Origin: Tanypteryx hageni
Lineage: Eukaryota; Arthropoda; Insecta; Odonata; Petaluridae
Assembly (NCBI GenBank): GCA_028673005.1
Contig: CM054115.1
Coordinates: 6,555,501 to 6,619,500 of the forward strand
Length of the DNA: 64,000 bases
Direction of reading: 5' to 3'
Shown: positions 1-9,636 of the stretch, piece after piece
Numbering within the stretch: the first letter of the stretch is position 1
Layout of the letters: each line of letters begins with the position of its first letter
Made by a program: the position numbers and the translations under genes
The notes under the pieces: generated by a model
Database searches by the model: none
Told to the model about the DNA's origin: nothing
Seen by the model: only the letters and a program-made list of their open reading frames with translations

Positions 1-1500
1 TGGACCCGCGGCGGCACAGTATGAGACGAGTGTGAGGGATGCATGAGAATTTAAAGATCGAGTGTGGTGAGGAAATCCCACCTTTCTCTTGCGCCTTTTA
101 GGCGAACCGAAGAAGTTTGGGTTCAGAATTTTTCGATTCCTTTAATCCTATATTGAATACGTTTAAGCCTCGCAGGCCCCTGCCTTGAAATAAATTTGTT
201 TATATACAACTGCTTTACATACAATACCCATGTACCATTGCGTAATGTTGTGTGGCGTAATCTTCAACAAATTAATCGTCGTTAATATTTCTTAGCCTCA
301 AATTTCATACACCCAAAACAATTTTTACTTGCCGAAATATTCTATTAGATGAACTTTATATTTATTTTTGACTTTTAAGTGCATCTATCGGGTGGTTTCA
401 TTAATTTTTCATATATTTTTTATTTTGTCTTATTACTTAATTCATGCGTACCCGTCATTTTTGACGGGAAATTACACTAGGTTAATTATAATAAGTGTTT
501 TTCATTACCAATATCGTTATTTTTATATTGTTATTTCTCTTTCTCCCTGCCATCTTCCCTCTCTCTTCCTTCCGCCTATTATTCTTCCTGTTTTCTTCAC
601 ATTCTCCCTCTTTCTTTATCCCTACCTTTTTATCCCTCCTACTTTCTGAAAAAATCGAAAAAGTAAGTATCATTTATGAGCAATGCTAAACATATACTTT
701 TTTAGAACACTTTTGCAAGAATCGTGCTAGCAGAAGTGACAAATATGTTATCAGGATATTTTAGTTTTGTAGGTGATATATTATTATTACTTTAGTTTTT
801 AAGTGTCAGTAATAATATATCACTTTCTTTCATCAATATTTTAAGAAAACTTAATGAAATAAATAAATTATTCATTATAAGAATATAAACCTAAAAGGCG
901 TAACGTAACATCGATGTTATTTTTCATCACGAGTATCACGCAGGATTAAAAACGCGCGGGCTCCAACACGGCCATCTTCGGAGCCAGTTCGGGCAGGTTC
1001 GGCAATGCTCGGCATCTCCTTGTGGAATCGCTTCCGAAAAAGTAGAGGCACTCTCTACTTTTGTAGAATCGCAACGCTCGTAGAACTACAAGGCGAAAGA
1101 GGTGTACATGGTCGATGTGCTTTCACTTTGCCTTCGATTCGTCTGTCGTTCTACACTGGCCTAAACGGGGCTTAATTCGACGACAGGGGGGAGGGAGGGC
1201 AGAAGAGCGAACAGCTCCACGTGTTTGCATAATCTTCAGGATGATCGCGTGGCGAACCCATCAAGCGGAGCTGGGCAAGTTTTTCTGTGGCGGGCCGTGT
1301 CGATGGTTGCGAATACTTCGGAGTTTGCCAAAGCTTGGCGGGTCGGATTAGAGTTTAAATCGGAAGTTTCCTGCAGATTATGAGGTATCGTATGAGCGAA
1401 AATCGAGTCTCATAAGGATTATAGGGTTGAAATTTCAAAATGAAAAATTTCGTCATAATTTCACAAAAATGTTAAATTTTACAGATCGCTTTTTCGTCAC
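1..1500. other. Unassigned flank, no gene recognised
   Basis: I see no convincing gene here. Positions 390-480 resemble 54720-54810 (both carry a shared piece around cccgtcat), so this stretch holds a dispersed repeat. Positions 540-650 are a pyrimidine-rich tract. From about 940 to 1350 the DNA is noticeably richer in G and C than its surroundings and has a 78-codon open frame (1115-1351) with no recognisable domain. A short perfect hairpin (AAAAGTAGAG with its complement) lies at about 1038-1063. Confidence 0.4.
772..833. repeat. Short inverted repeat (hairpin)
   Basis: GTGATATATTATTATTACT on the left faces AGTAATAATATATCAC on the right across a spacer of about 25 bp. It is a near-perfect hairpin, possibly the remains of a small inverted-repeat element. 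No coding content. Confidence 0.5.
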
Positions 1501-1549
1501 AGCATCGCTGGCCGTTTACGGCCCGCGGACCGTAAGTTACCCATCCCTG
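1440..1549. mobile_element. hAT right-end fragment
   Basis: Read on the minus strand from 1549 the end begins CAGGGATGGGTAACTTACGG and continues with CCGCGGGCC, the style of terminal inverted repeat found in many hAT elements (CAGGGGTGGGCAAAC-like). The 8 bp outside are CCTTAAAG. I found no matching left end within the window, so the left terminus is either outside it or lost. No transposase is visible. Confidence 0.45.
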
Positions 1550-1839
1550 CCTTAAAGGCTGTTTTTCGAATCATGATCTCACAGGAGTATAGATATTTCG
1601 GTAAAATAAAAGTTACAATATTTTTAAGTGATCGAGAAATTAAGTTTACTGGTGGTGTCCATATATCTATCGATAAAAGTAATTATCTTCTACAAATGAA
1701 CGTTAAATACCCTAGTAAATGTTATTTTTTGCACAGGACCTCTGTTAATCTTGATGTATTAGGTGTTGCTATTACAAAGTGAAAATAATATTCACTGCTA
1801 CGTGGCCAGTGTCCTCTGTGGCATAGACGCATTTTATAC

Positions 1840-3318
1840 CAGGGTATCGTAACATCTCGCAAGCACCCCCTCCCACCCTGTAACGAACAGTAAAACTTTG
1901 TATGAATTCCCTTCATACATTTTTTGTTATTTAATTTGTAAACGGCTCCTTTTATACGACTCCGTCTAATACTGCTTTATAGGAATTTAAATTTCCGTAT
2001 TGGCGTTTATAAAAGCTATTAAAATATTATTAATTTTTTATTCTTTAACTTGATGTAAAACCGTTGTTCTACTTTTAAAAGTGAGCATTGATTTGATTTA
2101 CAACTCCAATATTCATTCCTTTAGCATTTAAAATTAATTAATCCTTTCTTTACATGGCATTTTATAATCTTTTAGAATTATATTAAACATTTTTCAAATG
2201 TTACGGATTGACCCAAGGCACTCTAAAAATGTATTAGATTTTTTCTGAAATTTAGATTTTGGAAGCACTATATATGAGGACATTTTTGAGAGAAATTGTC
2301 TTGAGAAAAAAATATGAATTTTGAAGCGAAATTGATTTGTTGGTTATTCGCCCCAGCATGGATTGAAAGGGATACAAGTTAAACTTCAAGTTACTAAAAA
2401 CCATTAAATACAATAAGCACAACCTACAGTGTTTAGCCACACATGCGTTGAAGATAATAAGTAAAGCTTTTCGCACAACAAGAGATCCAATTACATAGAA
2501 ATTTGTGGATTTTAGAAATATTATATGAAGTCAAGGCCGGCTGACTTAATTTTTTGGAATAAGCAAAAATTTGTATCAATCTTTTATTACTCTTCATCTT
2601 TACAAAATGTTCAATAAAAATGATAATTTCACGTTTACATCTTACAGATTTTTTAAAGTTGGTTTATCCAAAAACAGAAAGCACCACAATTGACAAACTT
2701 GGCATGCTTTACTTTTATATCCTAAGGAAGTGGCATACATATAATACATATTTACTTCCCATTCCACGGGCCCAAGTTCAATTTCAATTAACTAAAACTG
2801 TAAGAGTCAAGTCATAAAATGATCGAAAGTTTTTACCACTCAAGAAACAAAAAAATCAACAAATAAAATGAATAAAAAGACAATTTTTAGGTTAAAGGAA
2901 ATCAATCTTTAAATTAATGGTAACATACAGAGCAACATAAATTCAGGACAGAGTCAAAACCGATTAAATTAAATACAATTTTTAAAATGTTTACTAGTAA
3001 TTTCCCTGACAACGCCGAGTATATCATCAATTATACACAAAAAATGCATACCTGTAACAAACAATAGTGAAAACGCCATTAGCACAGAAAAATAACGATC
3101 CTTGTTTTACAGCCAATAAGGAAAGATTGGCAGAAGGCGAGTACAATTCACATAGAGAAGAAATGGCAGCTTATAAAATTAATGCGAACCGAAAATGAGG
3201 AACGAAATAAATAACGGTTTTTGGTTTCGGTTCATATTTTTCTTTCGGTTCGGGTTGGGTTCCACTCCGAGCAAAAATATCGTTTATTTTTTTGGTTAGG
3301 TTCCGATTCCATGCCCTG
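1840..3318. mobile_element. Non-autonomous hAT element with perfect 8-bp TSD
   Basis: The element starts CAGGGTATCG at 1840. Its other end, read on the minus strand from 3318, starts CAGGGCATGGAATCGGAACC. Both ends are flanked by the same 8 bp, TTTTATAC (1832-1839 and 3319-3326), the TSD length of hAT elements. The right 140 bp is simple and built of repeated GGTTCGG/GAACCGAA-like words. There is no open frame resembling a transposase over its 1.48 kb, so it is non-autonomous or an internally deleted relic. The TIR match is short, and the TSD is the stronger evidence. Confidence 0.6.
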
Positions 3319-3734
3319 TTTTATACTTTACTCTGTTATTTGATGCCTCGACTATATTAACGATAGACTTTGTACTAATGCGCTAATATAATGTAATTTT
3401 ATTGTACAATTTAATAAAATTGCATGTGTCTTGAAACAAATATAAAATTTTGCGAATAAATCACATTGTGGCCAGTGTTTTATCGAATAATGGTATTATT
3501 ATCGCTGAATAAATGTGACTTATCTTAACAGATAAGCGAGTTACTATTGGAGGAAACATCAAAATTTTAACTGTAAAGGTACATTCACACTTTATACATG
3601 CATATGACAAATCCATATATCCATATACAAGTATGAGACTTGTCCTAGATTTGTATACGGTTTAGTATATGATACAAATACAAGTATAAATTTTTTAAGC
3701 GTTCACATTTGGTTAGGCAAGTCAGTAGACAATA

Positions 3735-3925
3735 TGTCTTTGAACGAGGAATATCTGTCCATTTGTGCTGCTGCAAATTATTTAATTAACAACAAAGTAA
3801 CAAAAAAGAAGTCACGTTGGTGGTAGATAAGAAATTGTTTGTGCAAAAGAAGTACCCACGGTGCATATAAATCTATAATGAATGATTTAAAAAGAGGGGA
3901 AAGATGTGCACAGCATGCATGCATA
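3735..3925 (+). pseudogene. PIF/Harbinger (HARBI1-like) nuclease N-terminal remnant
   Basis: From an ATG at 3734 the frame reads MSLNEEYLSICAAANYLINN, then KSRWW, a stop, and in the same frame RSTHGAYKSIMNDLKRGE. This is the N-terminal signature of HARBI1-type PIF/Harbinger nucleases (a basic RRWW block followed by GAYN-LLxEL). The in-frame stop after WW and loss of all later sequence make it a fragment. Upstream, at about 3575-3700, is AT-rich DNA with repeated acaagta/acttgt words similar to the 38-bp satellite region at 15.9-16.3 kb, suggesting both come from the same element family. Family assignment is by motif recall only. Confidence 0.55.
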
Positions 3926-3929
3926 CATG

Positions 3930-4380
3930 CGAGGCAGAGGCAGTCTCTGCAATTTATGCAATCATGTCAAAAAAAGACAAATATTAATGGCTTATTGTTA
4001 GTATAATCTCTAAGAACTGAAAATGATGGGCCAGTAGTAATGCCAAGGAAATAACGCATATTTGATTCACAGACTTATTTCCTAATCAGTTGTAATTAAT
4101 AAAACAATCGACAATTATTTAAAATATACCTTAATCAAATAGTTGTAATACAATCTTTACTAGAGAGCCTGTGACGCTTCGCTGTCACATTAAGTTGATT
4201 TTGATTTAAAAAAATAATTAATTTGATCAGACATTTATTTGACAAAAGATGTAAACTTCTTTCTTCGTAAACAGAACAGAATATTCTATTTATTATTAAC
4301 CTGTAATAGGATTAAGGGTAAGTATAATTTAATTTTAATTTAATTTAATTTTTTAATTTTAGTGATGTGATAAAAAAAAA
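3930..4380. other. Unassigned AT-rich DNA
   Basis: No gene seen. A perfect 18-bp palindrome-like hairpin, gtgacgcttcgctgtcac, lies at about 4171-4188, and a TTTAATTT-rich run at 4325-4365. Confidence 0.4.
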
Positions 4381-4650
4381 ATAAACTGATGTGGGTAACA
4401 CATGACTTTCTCCATATTTATATGGCATATAACATGATGTTAGCTCTGGGATCGTTGTCAATATTTACTTCTGGTTGACAATTAAGAAAATAAAAAGGAG
4501 TGTTACTAAGACGTAACTAAGCGTAAATTGTTTACAATAGTCTTCGGTAGGTGGCGTGGTGGTGGCAGCTAAAAATATAAGATATCTCTTAAACAATGCG
4601 TTATATTAAAAGTAAAGTACTCCTTTAGCCAAACAATTAGAGGGTTACAA

Positions 4651-4693
4651 CACCCAATGCATTTCGCCCACAAGGTGGGCATCTTCAGGGGCA
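4651..4693 (-). ncRNA. Hammerhead-like ribozyme core, left arm of foldback copy 1
   Basis: On the minus strand, in order: stem I strand UGCCC, core CUGAAGA, one extra U, stem II GCCCAC with loop CUU and GUGGGC, core GAAA, a tiny stem III (AU-GC-AU), then U as H17, then GGGUG, which pairs with UGCCC as stem I. This meets the CUGANGA ... GAA-A ... UH consensus of a type I hammerhead. The single extra residue after A9 deviates from the textbook core; an extra residue at that point is known in a viroid hammerhead. Activity is not shown. Confidence 0.6.
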
Positions 4694-4748
4694 AAACCTG
4701 TCTCAACAGTGACTGGGAGTCGACAACAGTCGCTGTTGAGACAGGTTT

Positions 4749-4791
4749 TGCCCCTGAAGATGCCCACCTTGTGGGCGAAATGCATAGGGTG
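4749..4791 (+). ncRNA. Hammerhead-like ribozyme core, right arm of foldback copy 1
   Basis: Same layout as the left arm but on the plus strand: UGCCC, CUGAAGA (4754-4760), an extra U, stem II 4762-4776, GAAA (4777-4780), stem III AUGCAU, H17 = A at 4786, then GGGUG (4787-4791) closing stem I. The predicted cleavage point is after 4786. In a full transcript of the element this arm can instead pair with the left arm, so the ribozyme fold would compete with the long hairpin. Confidence 0.6.
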
Positions 4792-6058
4792 TTGTAACCC
4801 TCTAATTGTTTGGCTAAAGGAGTACTTTACTTCTAATAATCTGAGCCAAAGTTATTGAGCTACCAATGGTAAATGCATTATATGGAAAAATGTATCAAAC
4901 AAAGTTTGTAGAAAATGAAATTTCCTACAACTTTTATTCAGATACATTTTTACATTTATCAAATATTAAAGCAAATATTTCAAAATAACGGATAAGTGAC
5001 AAGAGTAAACACACTTCTGGTAGACTGATTTTTACCAAAAACTAATCAGTTCTTCTAACTTTTATAAAAATGTTAAATATAAAATTTTGTGTGGACCTGA
5101 TTAATAGTTTTTGAGTTAGAGCGCCCACAAAAATCTATCACATACAGAGAGACACACAGACATCACCAAGAAAATAGTCAAAACGTGTTCAGGGGACCAG
5201 TGGCGCACACAGACTTTTTTCTAGGGGGGGGTCCGATCTATTTGGCAGGCATAAAAAAAAATTAAGGTTACCCTTTATTATTTATTTTATTTACACAACT
5301 TGCATTTAAAAGTTAATTCCCTTTTTAAATAGTACATTATTACTGTAAAACACACAGTTAGATTTTATATATTACAGTGTAATAACTCAAATTTTCCAAT
5401 ATATTATTACAGTCAAATATAGACTCAAGGTCCAGGGTTATCAGCAGAAGTAGACATATTTCAACGCCATATTTTAACTTCGAAAATATAAGCAAAAATA
5501 ACATAAATAACAAACCAAATATACAATTTGATTTTATTTCAAAGTCCTATTTTGTTTCCCAAAATAGCGAAATCCAATCGTCTAGGTCATGCGCTTAATT
5601 TTTTTTAAATACCAGTATTTTCAGAGGAATACACAAAATATGATTCTTAGGAGTGGTTTACTTCGTTTTTACCTTCTCGTTTAAATTTACTGAAAATCGG
5701 GAACATAAGAAGAAAATATATTCAAAACATTTGATTTCTAATAATCTAATTTTTAATTGTTTTATATTAAATCTACATTACCCTTTAAAATGAAAAATAT
5801 TCTCGCAATTATTAACTGTGTTCACTGTGTTTGATAATATTCAAAATTACAAATGAAAGAAAACAGAAAAGTCATTTAATGGGACACAGTGGTCAGGTTA
5901 ACTACTAGAATCTGCTGGTCTGGGAAGAGGGTGATCAGATTAGAGGGGACAGGTCAGAGTAGTCATCTCAGAGAAAATAATTGCACTCTTGAAACTGTTC
6001 CACTAAATAGGAGTCACTTTGAGAGGGGGTTCACCTTCGGAGGCCTTAATGGACTTGA

Positions 6059-8476
6059 TTAAAAATAACATTTCTTACCTTCTATGGTAAAATCCAATCG
6101 TCTCGGTTTCTTGCTTAATTCATCCAAAACATCTTCTGGAGACACCTGTAAACTGTTGATATTTAATAATGCAAGACCATTAAGTCTATCACTTTTCATG
6201 GTGTTTCTTAGATAAGTTTTTAGCCTCCTCAAAGTAGAGAATGATCTTTCGCTGGTACAGGTGCTAATGGGAAGTGTACATAGTATTTGTAGGAGCAGTT
6301 TGATACGAGAATACAACTCTCTCTCACAATAAATGAAATGAACCCTTCAATAGCAGAAAATAATTCCTTGTTCCGTATGAAATGTTTCCATAGTTTAAGT
6401 TCACCAAGCATGCTTTTCTTATTGTCGCAAAAAAGATCATCACTGTTCGAATAAAATTCTGCTAACGTGAGAAAATCACTTTCCGTTTCATCATCGTAAT
6501 TTTGAGTCAGTAAGCATCCAAATTTAGCTAAAATGTTATTATGTTTTTCAAGTCTTTGTTTTATTTGACTTATTACATTGTTTAGAAAGGGTAAGAATAT
6601 AGCCTGTCCATAGTACTCCTCAGGGGATTTAGCTGGAATATAGTTGCGGTACACTGATAGCTTCGTGGGACATCTTGGAATTTTAATTTCTTCCTCACCT
6701 CTTACAAATTCCAGAAGCTTTATGGCCATTTCAAAAATCTCTTTGAAAACTGATTCAGAATTAACGTTTAAACTTTCAAGTCCTTCAATGACCGAGTCAG
6801 CATTACTCATTGCCTTCTTCAAATCAATATTAACTGTTTGTAAATATTCACTCAACCTTTTAGTAAGAGCAAATACCTTATTTATAGTCAGCAAAGAAAT
6901 GATGAAATCAGCTTTAGAAATCGATTCATTTAAAAGAAAAGCTTGAACATCGTTATCATTCCACTCTGTCATTTCATTCAGTGATGCTTGTATAGCATTA
7001 AATAATTCAACCATAACTAGTATCGAATCATGTCTTTCAATCCATCTAGTGCCACACATTTGAACTAATTTTCGTTTTCTAGAATGAGGACAGTGTTTTT
7101 CAATATTTCTTATTAAAACATTTTGCCTCAATGGAGTGTGAAAAAAATTATAGATTTTACCCACTATTCCCACACAGTTTCTGATATTGGGTAAATTAGA
7201 AGAATCTGAAATCGCTAGGTTTAAACGGTGTGAGCTACAATGCACATATAATGCAGAGGGGAAGTGTTTTTTAATATGCACTCATTGCACTAGCCCCATC
7301 ATATCCTTCGCCTCTGAGAAATTTTAAATTAATTTTGAAATATTGCAAAGAATCTATCAAATGTGTGGTAAGACTTGGTCCTGCTCTACTGACAACCGGT
7401 ATAAATTGTATAAACTGTTCTTGGACAGTATCATTTTCAATGAATCGAGCAGCAAGAGCAAACTGTTCTATCCCAGCAACATCAGTAGTTTCATCTGCTA
7501 TTATATTGAAACACTTACTCTTATTGATGTGATTTGCAATATCCCTTAAAATTATATCATTTATGGAAGAAATGATTTCATTTTGTGTTCTCCAGCTAAC
7601 GTAGAAATTTCTTCCACTACTTTTAAAATGATTCCTTAAAATTTCGTCTCCTGCTTCCACATGCATTCTAAGTAATGCTCTAAAATTTCCCTCATTTTTT
7701 TCAGGGGTTTCTTCAACATTTAAAGGGCCATAATCTAAATGTCCTCGTAAGGGGATCCCCTGCTTCCCGCAAAATAGGACAGTTTTTATTATTGAGCCAA
7801 GTATTTCCCTGTTTTTTGCTTCTTCCGCTGCTTTGTTTTTATCTAAAATCAAATCAATCGGGAGCACTTTTTTCTCACTAATTTTCTTTAAATTGTAAAA
7901 TATTTCCAAGCTTCGTGTATGATATGACAATTTGCCATGCTTCTCAAAATATTCCAAGGCATGGTTCCGTTTGTTGAAAGCTTCTGAAACAAATTTACCC
8001 GGATTTTGCTCCCTATGCACTCCTACTCTAAATGGAGAAAATAGCACACAACATTTGCTGAATAGACCATCCATTAATTCCGAATAACATACCCAATGCC
8101 ATTTTTCAAGCCAACGTGCTTGGCACCTTAAATTTTTGCCTTTAATATTCTTGACAGGAAATTTATATTTAGCATCTGGTGACCATAAACTATTAAAAAC
8201 TTCCAGGAGTTTCTTACCAGAACAATATTTTTTCGATTTCAAAATGTTTGCTATATCATTAGGGTTACCTTTATTGTCCGCATCTGTCTCCGTAGTACAT
8301 CCAGTAACCAGTGCGAACGACAAACACGGCTCTTTTTCTTGCAATGATGCACTATCGATGAGGTCACTATGTTCGCTGAAATTAATTTTCTCACCATCTT
8401 TTTGTTCACTATGCACATTTCCCCGCGACTTCTTCACAAATGATAATATTGATATTTGTTTTCTTTTACTACTCAT
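6059..8476 (-). pseudogene. hAT transposase, ZMYM1 / DUF4371-like, frame-broken
   Basis: A hAT transposase, which in active elements cuts and joins DNA at terminal inverted repeats. It starts at ATG 8476 (MSSKRKQISILSFVKK). An N-terminal TTF-type zinc-finger region with KWHWVCYSELMDG and SKCCVLFS is followed by a DUF4371 region (IADETTDVAGIEQF). The first frame stops at 7271 just after GYDGASAMS, where the expected short linker is missing, so a small frame-shifting deletion is likely. The second frame (to about 6305) carries ALYVHCSSHRLNLA and the helical insertion. A second break at about 6300 moves the C-terminal dimerisation motif (STCTSERSFSTLRRLKTYLR) into a third frame ending at 6059. 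Total length of about 800 codons fits the family. Non-functional as it stands. Confidence 0.9.
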
Positions 8477-9636
8477 ATTTATCTATGTAAGGGGTAAACC
8501 AAAGAGTTTTAAAAGGACAGTTTCTCACTTTTTCATTTGCACTAGAATGCAAGTAGCCTATCTTACGTCTATAAGCAGTGCTTTACTTGGATAAAAATAA
8601 GTGCCGGTACTCTCCGTAACAGCAGCAAACTATCTAATTAGAAATGAAATAATGTAGTATAACATATTTAAAGGCCACTACTATACGGCTATTTACTACT
8701 TATCACTAATATAATTTCACGGACAACACTTATCAAAGCAGCCTACTTTGTTTTATATATTCGAATTTCACCGACCATGAGGCCAACGAGATGAAATAAA
8801 TGCTCGTGTGATTCGAGGAAAACAGCTTATCTGCATGGAATCCGCTCTCACAATTTCTCCATTAAATACTTTTCCCATTTCAATGGTGAGTTTAGACTTC
8901 CCAGTGGAAACTCCACAGGGTTGCCGAAATCCAGGATGTGCAAAAAATGTGAAGAAAGGCCGCGGAGAGCTTTCTGGAAAAGTACCCGATTTTTTTATGT
9001 ACGAGATCTGTAGCGTCAATATTGCTCGGATGCTTCCATTCTTCCAAAAATGCACTTTTCCACAGTAAGAGATACACTCATCACTACACTTCCTCACTCA
9101 TCGAGACTTCTTTTCCAACTAACCAACTTCTCCAAATTGGAGACTCCAATTGTATTCTTTTGAGAGTCTCAGCTGCAGTTTTTCATCCCTTTTTTAGTGG
9201 AAATAGGATATTTTGCACAAATGGCCATTCTCCTGGTCGCCTAAACCTCCTCCCACACAGCAGGGATCCAGGAAGTCTCCAAAAGACCAAACGGAGAACG
9301 TAAGACCCAGAAAGGGATGAACGTTTCTCAACTGAAACCCCTTCTCATGGAAATAGGATATTTTCAGCAAAAAGATTTTGTCTTGACCAATGATCACTTT
9401 AAACACTTGCCACCGATATTTTCTTGGAAATGGAACTTTCCCTTCTCCCTTCCTTCTCTCTTTCCGTCTTCCCCATGTTCACGCACTCATTCCTGGAGCA
9501 AAAGCATTCCTGAGAACCAGTGGCAGCTCATGTATAGGCACTGCGGAACTGCAGCACCCCCTATTTCCACTTGATATTATCGATAACATTTAATATATCA
9601 TCATCATAGGTAGTCTGTCCGTAGACAGGTCCATGA

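Larger units (their letters stand above)
4606..4871 (+). mobile_element. 266-bp foldback element with paired hammerhead cores, copy 1
   Basis: Two arms of about 110 bp (4606-4715 and 4727-4836) are near-perfect inverted repeats around a short centre, followed by an unpaired 35-nt tail ending gagctaccaatggta. The flanks are an 11-bp TSD with one mismatch, AATGCGTTATA (4595-4605) and AATGCATTATA (4872-4882). The dispersed repeat at 63 kb reads straight through this site (aaacaatgcattgtatgg), showing it empty. A second copy of exactly the same length lies at 16679-16944. Each arm holds a hammerhead-like core (see the ncRNA entries). The asymmetric tail and variable TSD length argue against a simple TIR DNA transposon and for an RNA-mediated insertion; this mechanism is inferred. 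Confidence 0.8.
4380..5197 (+). repeat. Dispersed repeat, copy A (interrupted by foldback element)
   Basis: Matches 63085-63655 in the same orientation, with the best alignment over 4480-4605 plus 4872-5140. Shared landmarks are gttactaagacgtaactaag, the ggtggcg block, aagatatctcttaaacaatg and gagcgcccacaa. Copy A is interrupted by the 266-bp foldback (4606-4871) and is then cut by the outer hAT at 5198; the sequence after that hAT (from 13588, ccttaaaacatgtatttcc) reads as its natural continuation. No coding content. The repeat family is not identified. Confidence 0.75.

Noticed and set aside
1115..1351. 78-codon frame in the GC-richer stretch
   Set aside because: No recognisable motif; could be an exon but nothing in the sequence supports it.
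4171..4188. gtgacgcttcgctgtcac palindrome as an operator or terminator
   Set aside because: Isolated short hairpin with no gene nearby; chance or part of an unknown repeat.
8768..9097. 109-codon minus frame upstream of the ZMYM1-like transposase
   Set aside because: No domain recognised and no plausible link to the transposase start at 8476; overlapping frames on the other strand are as long.
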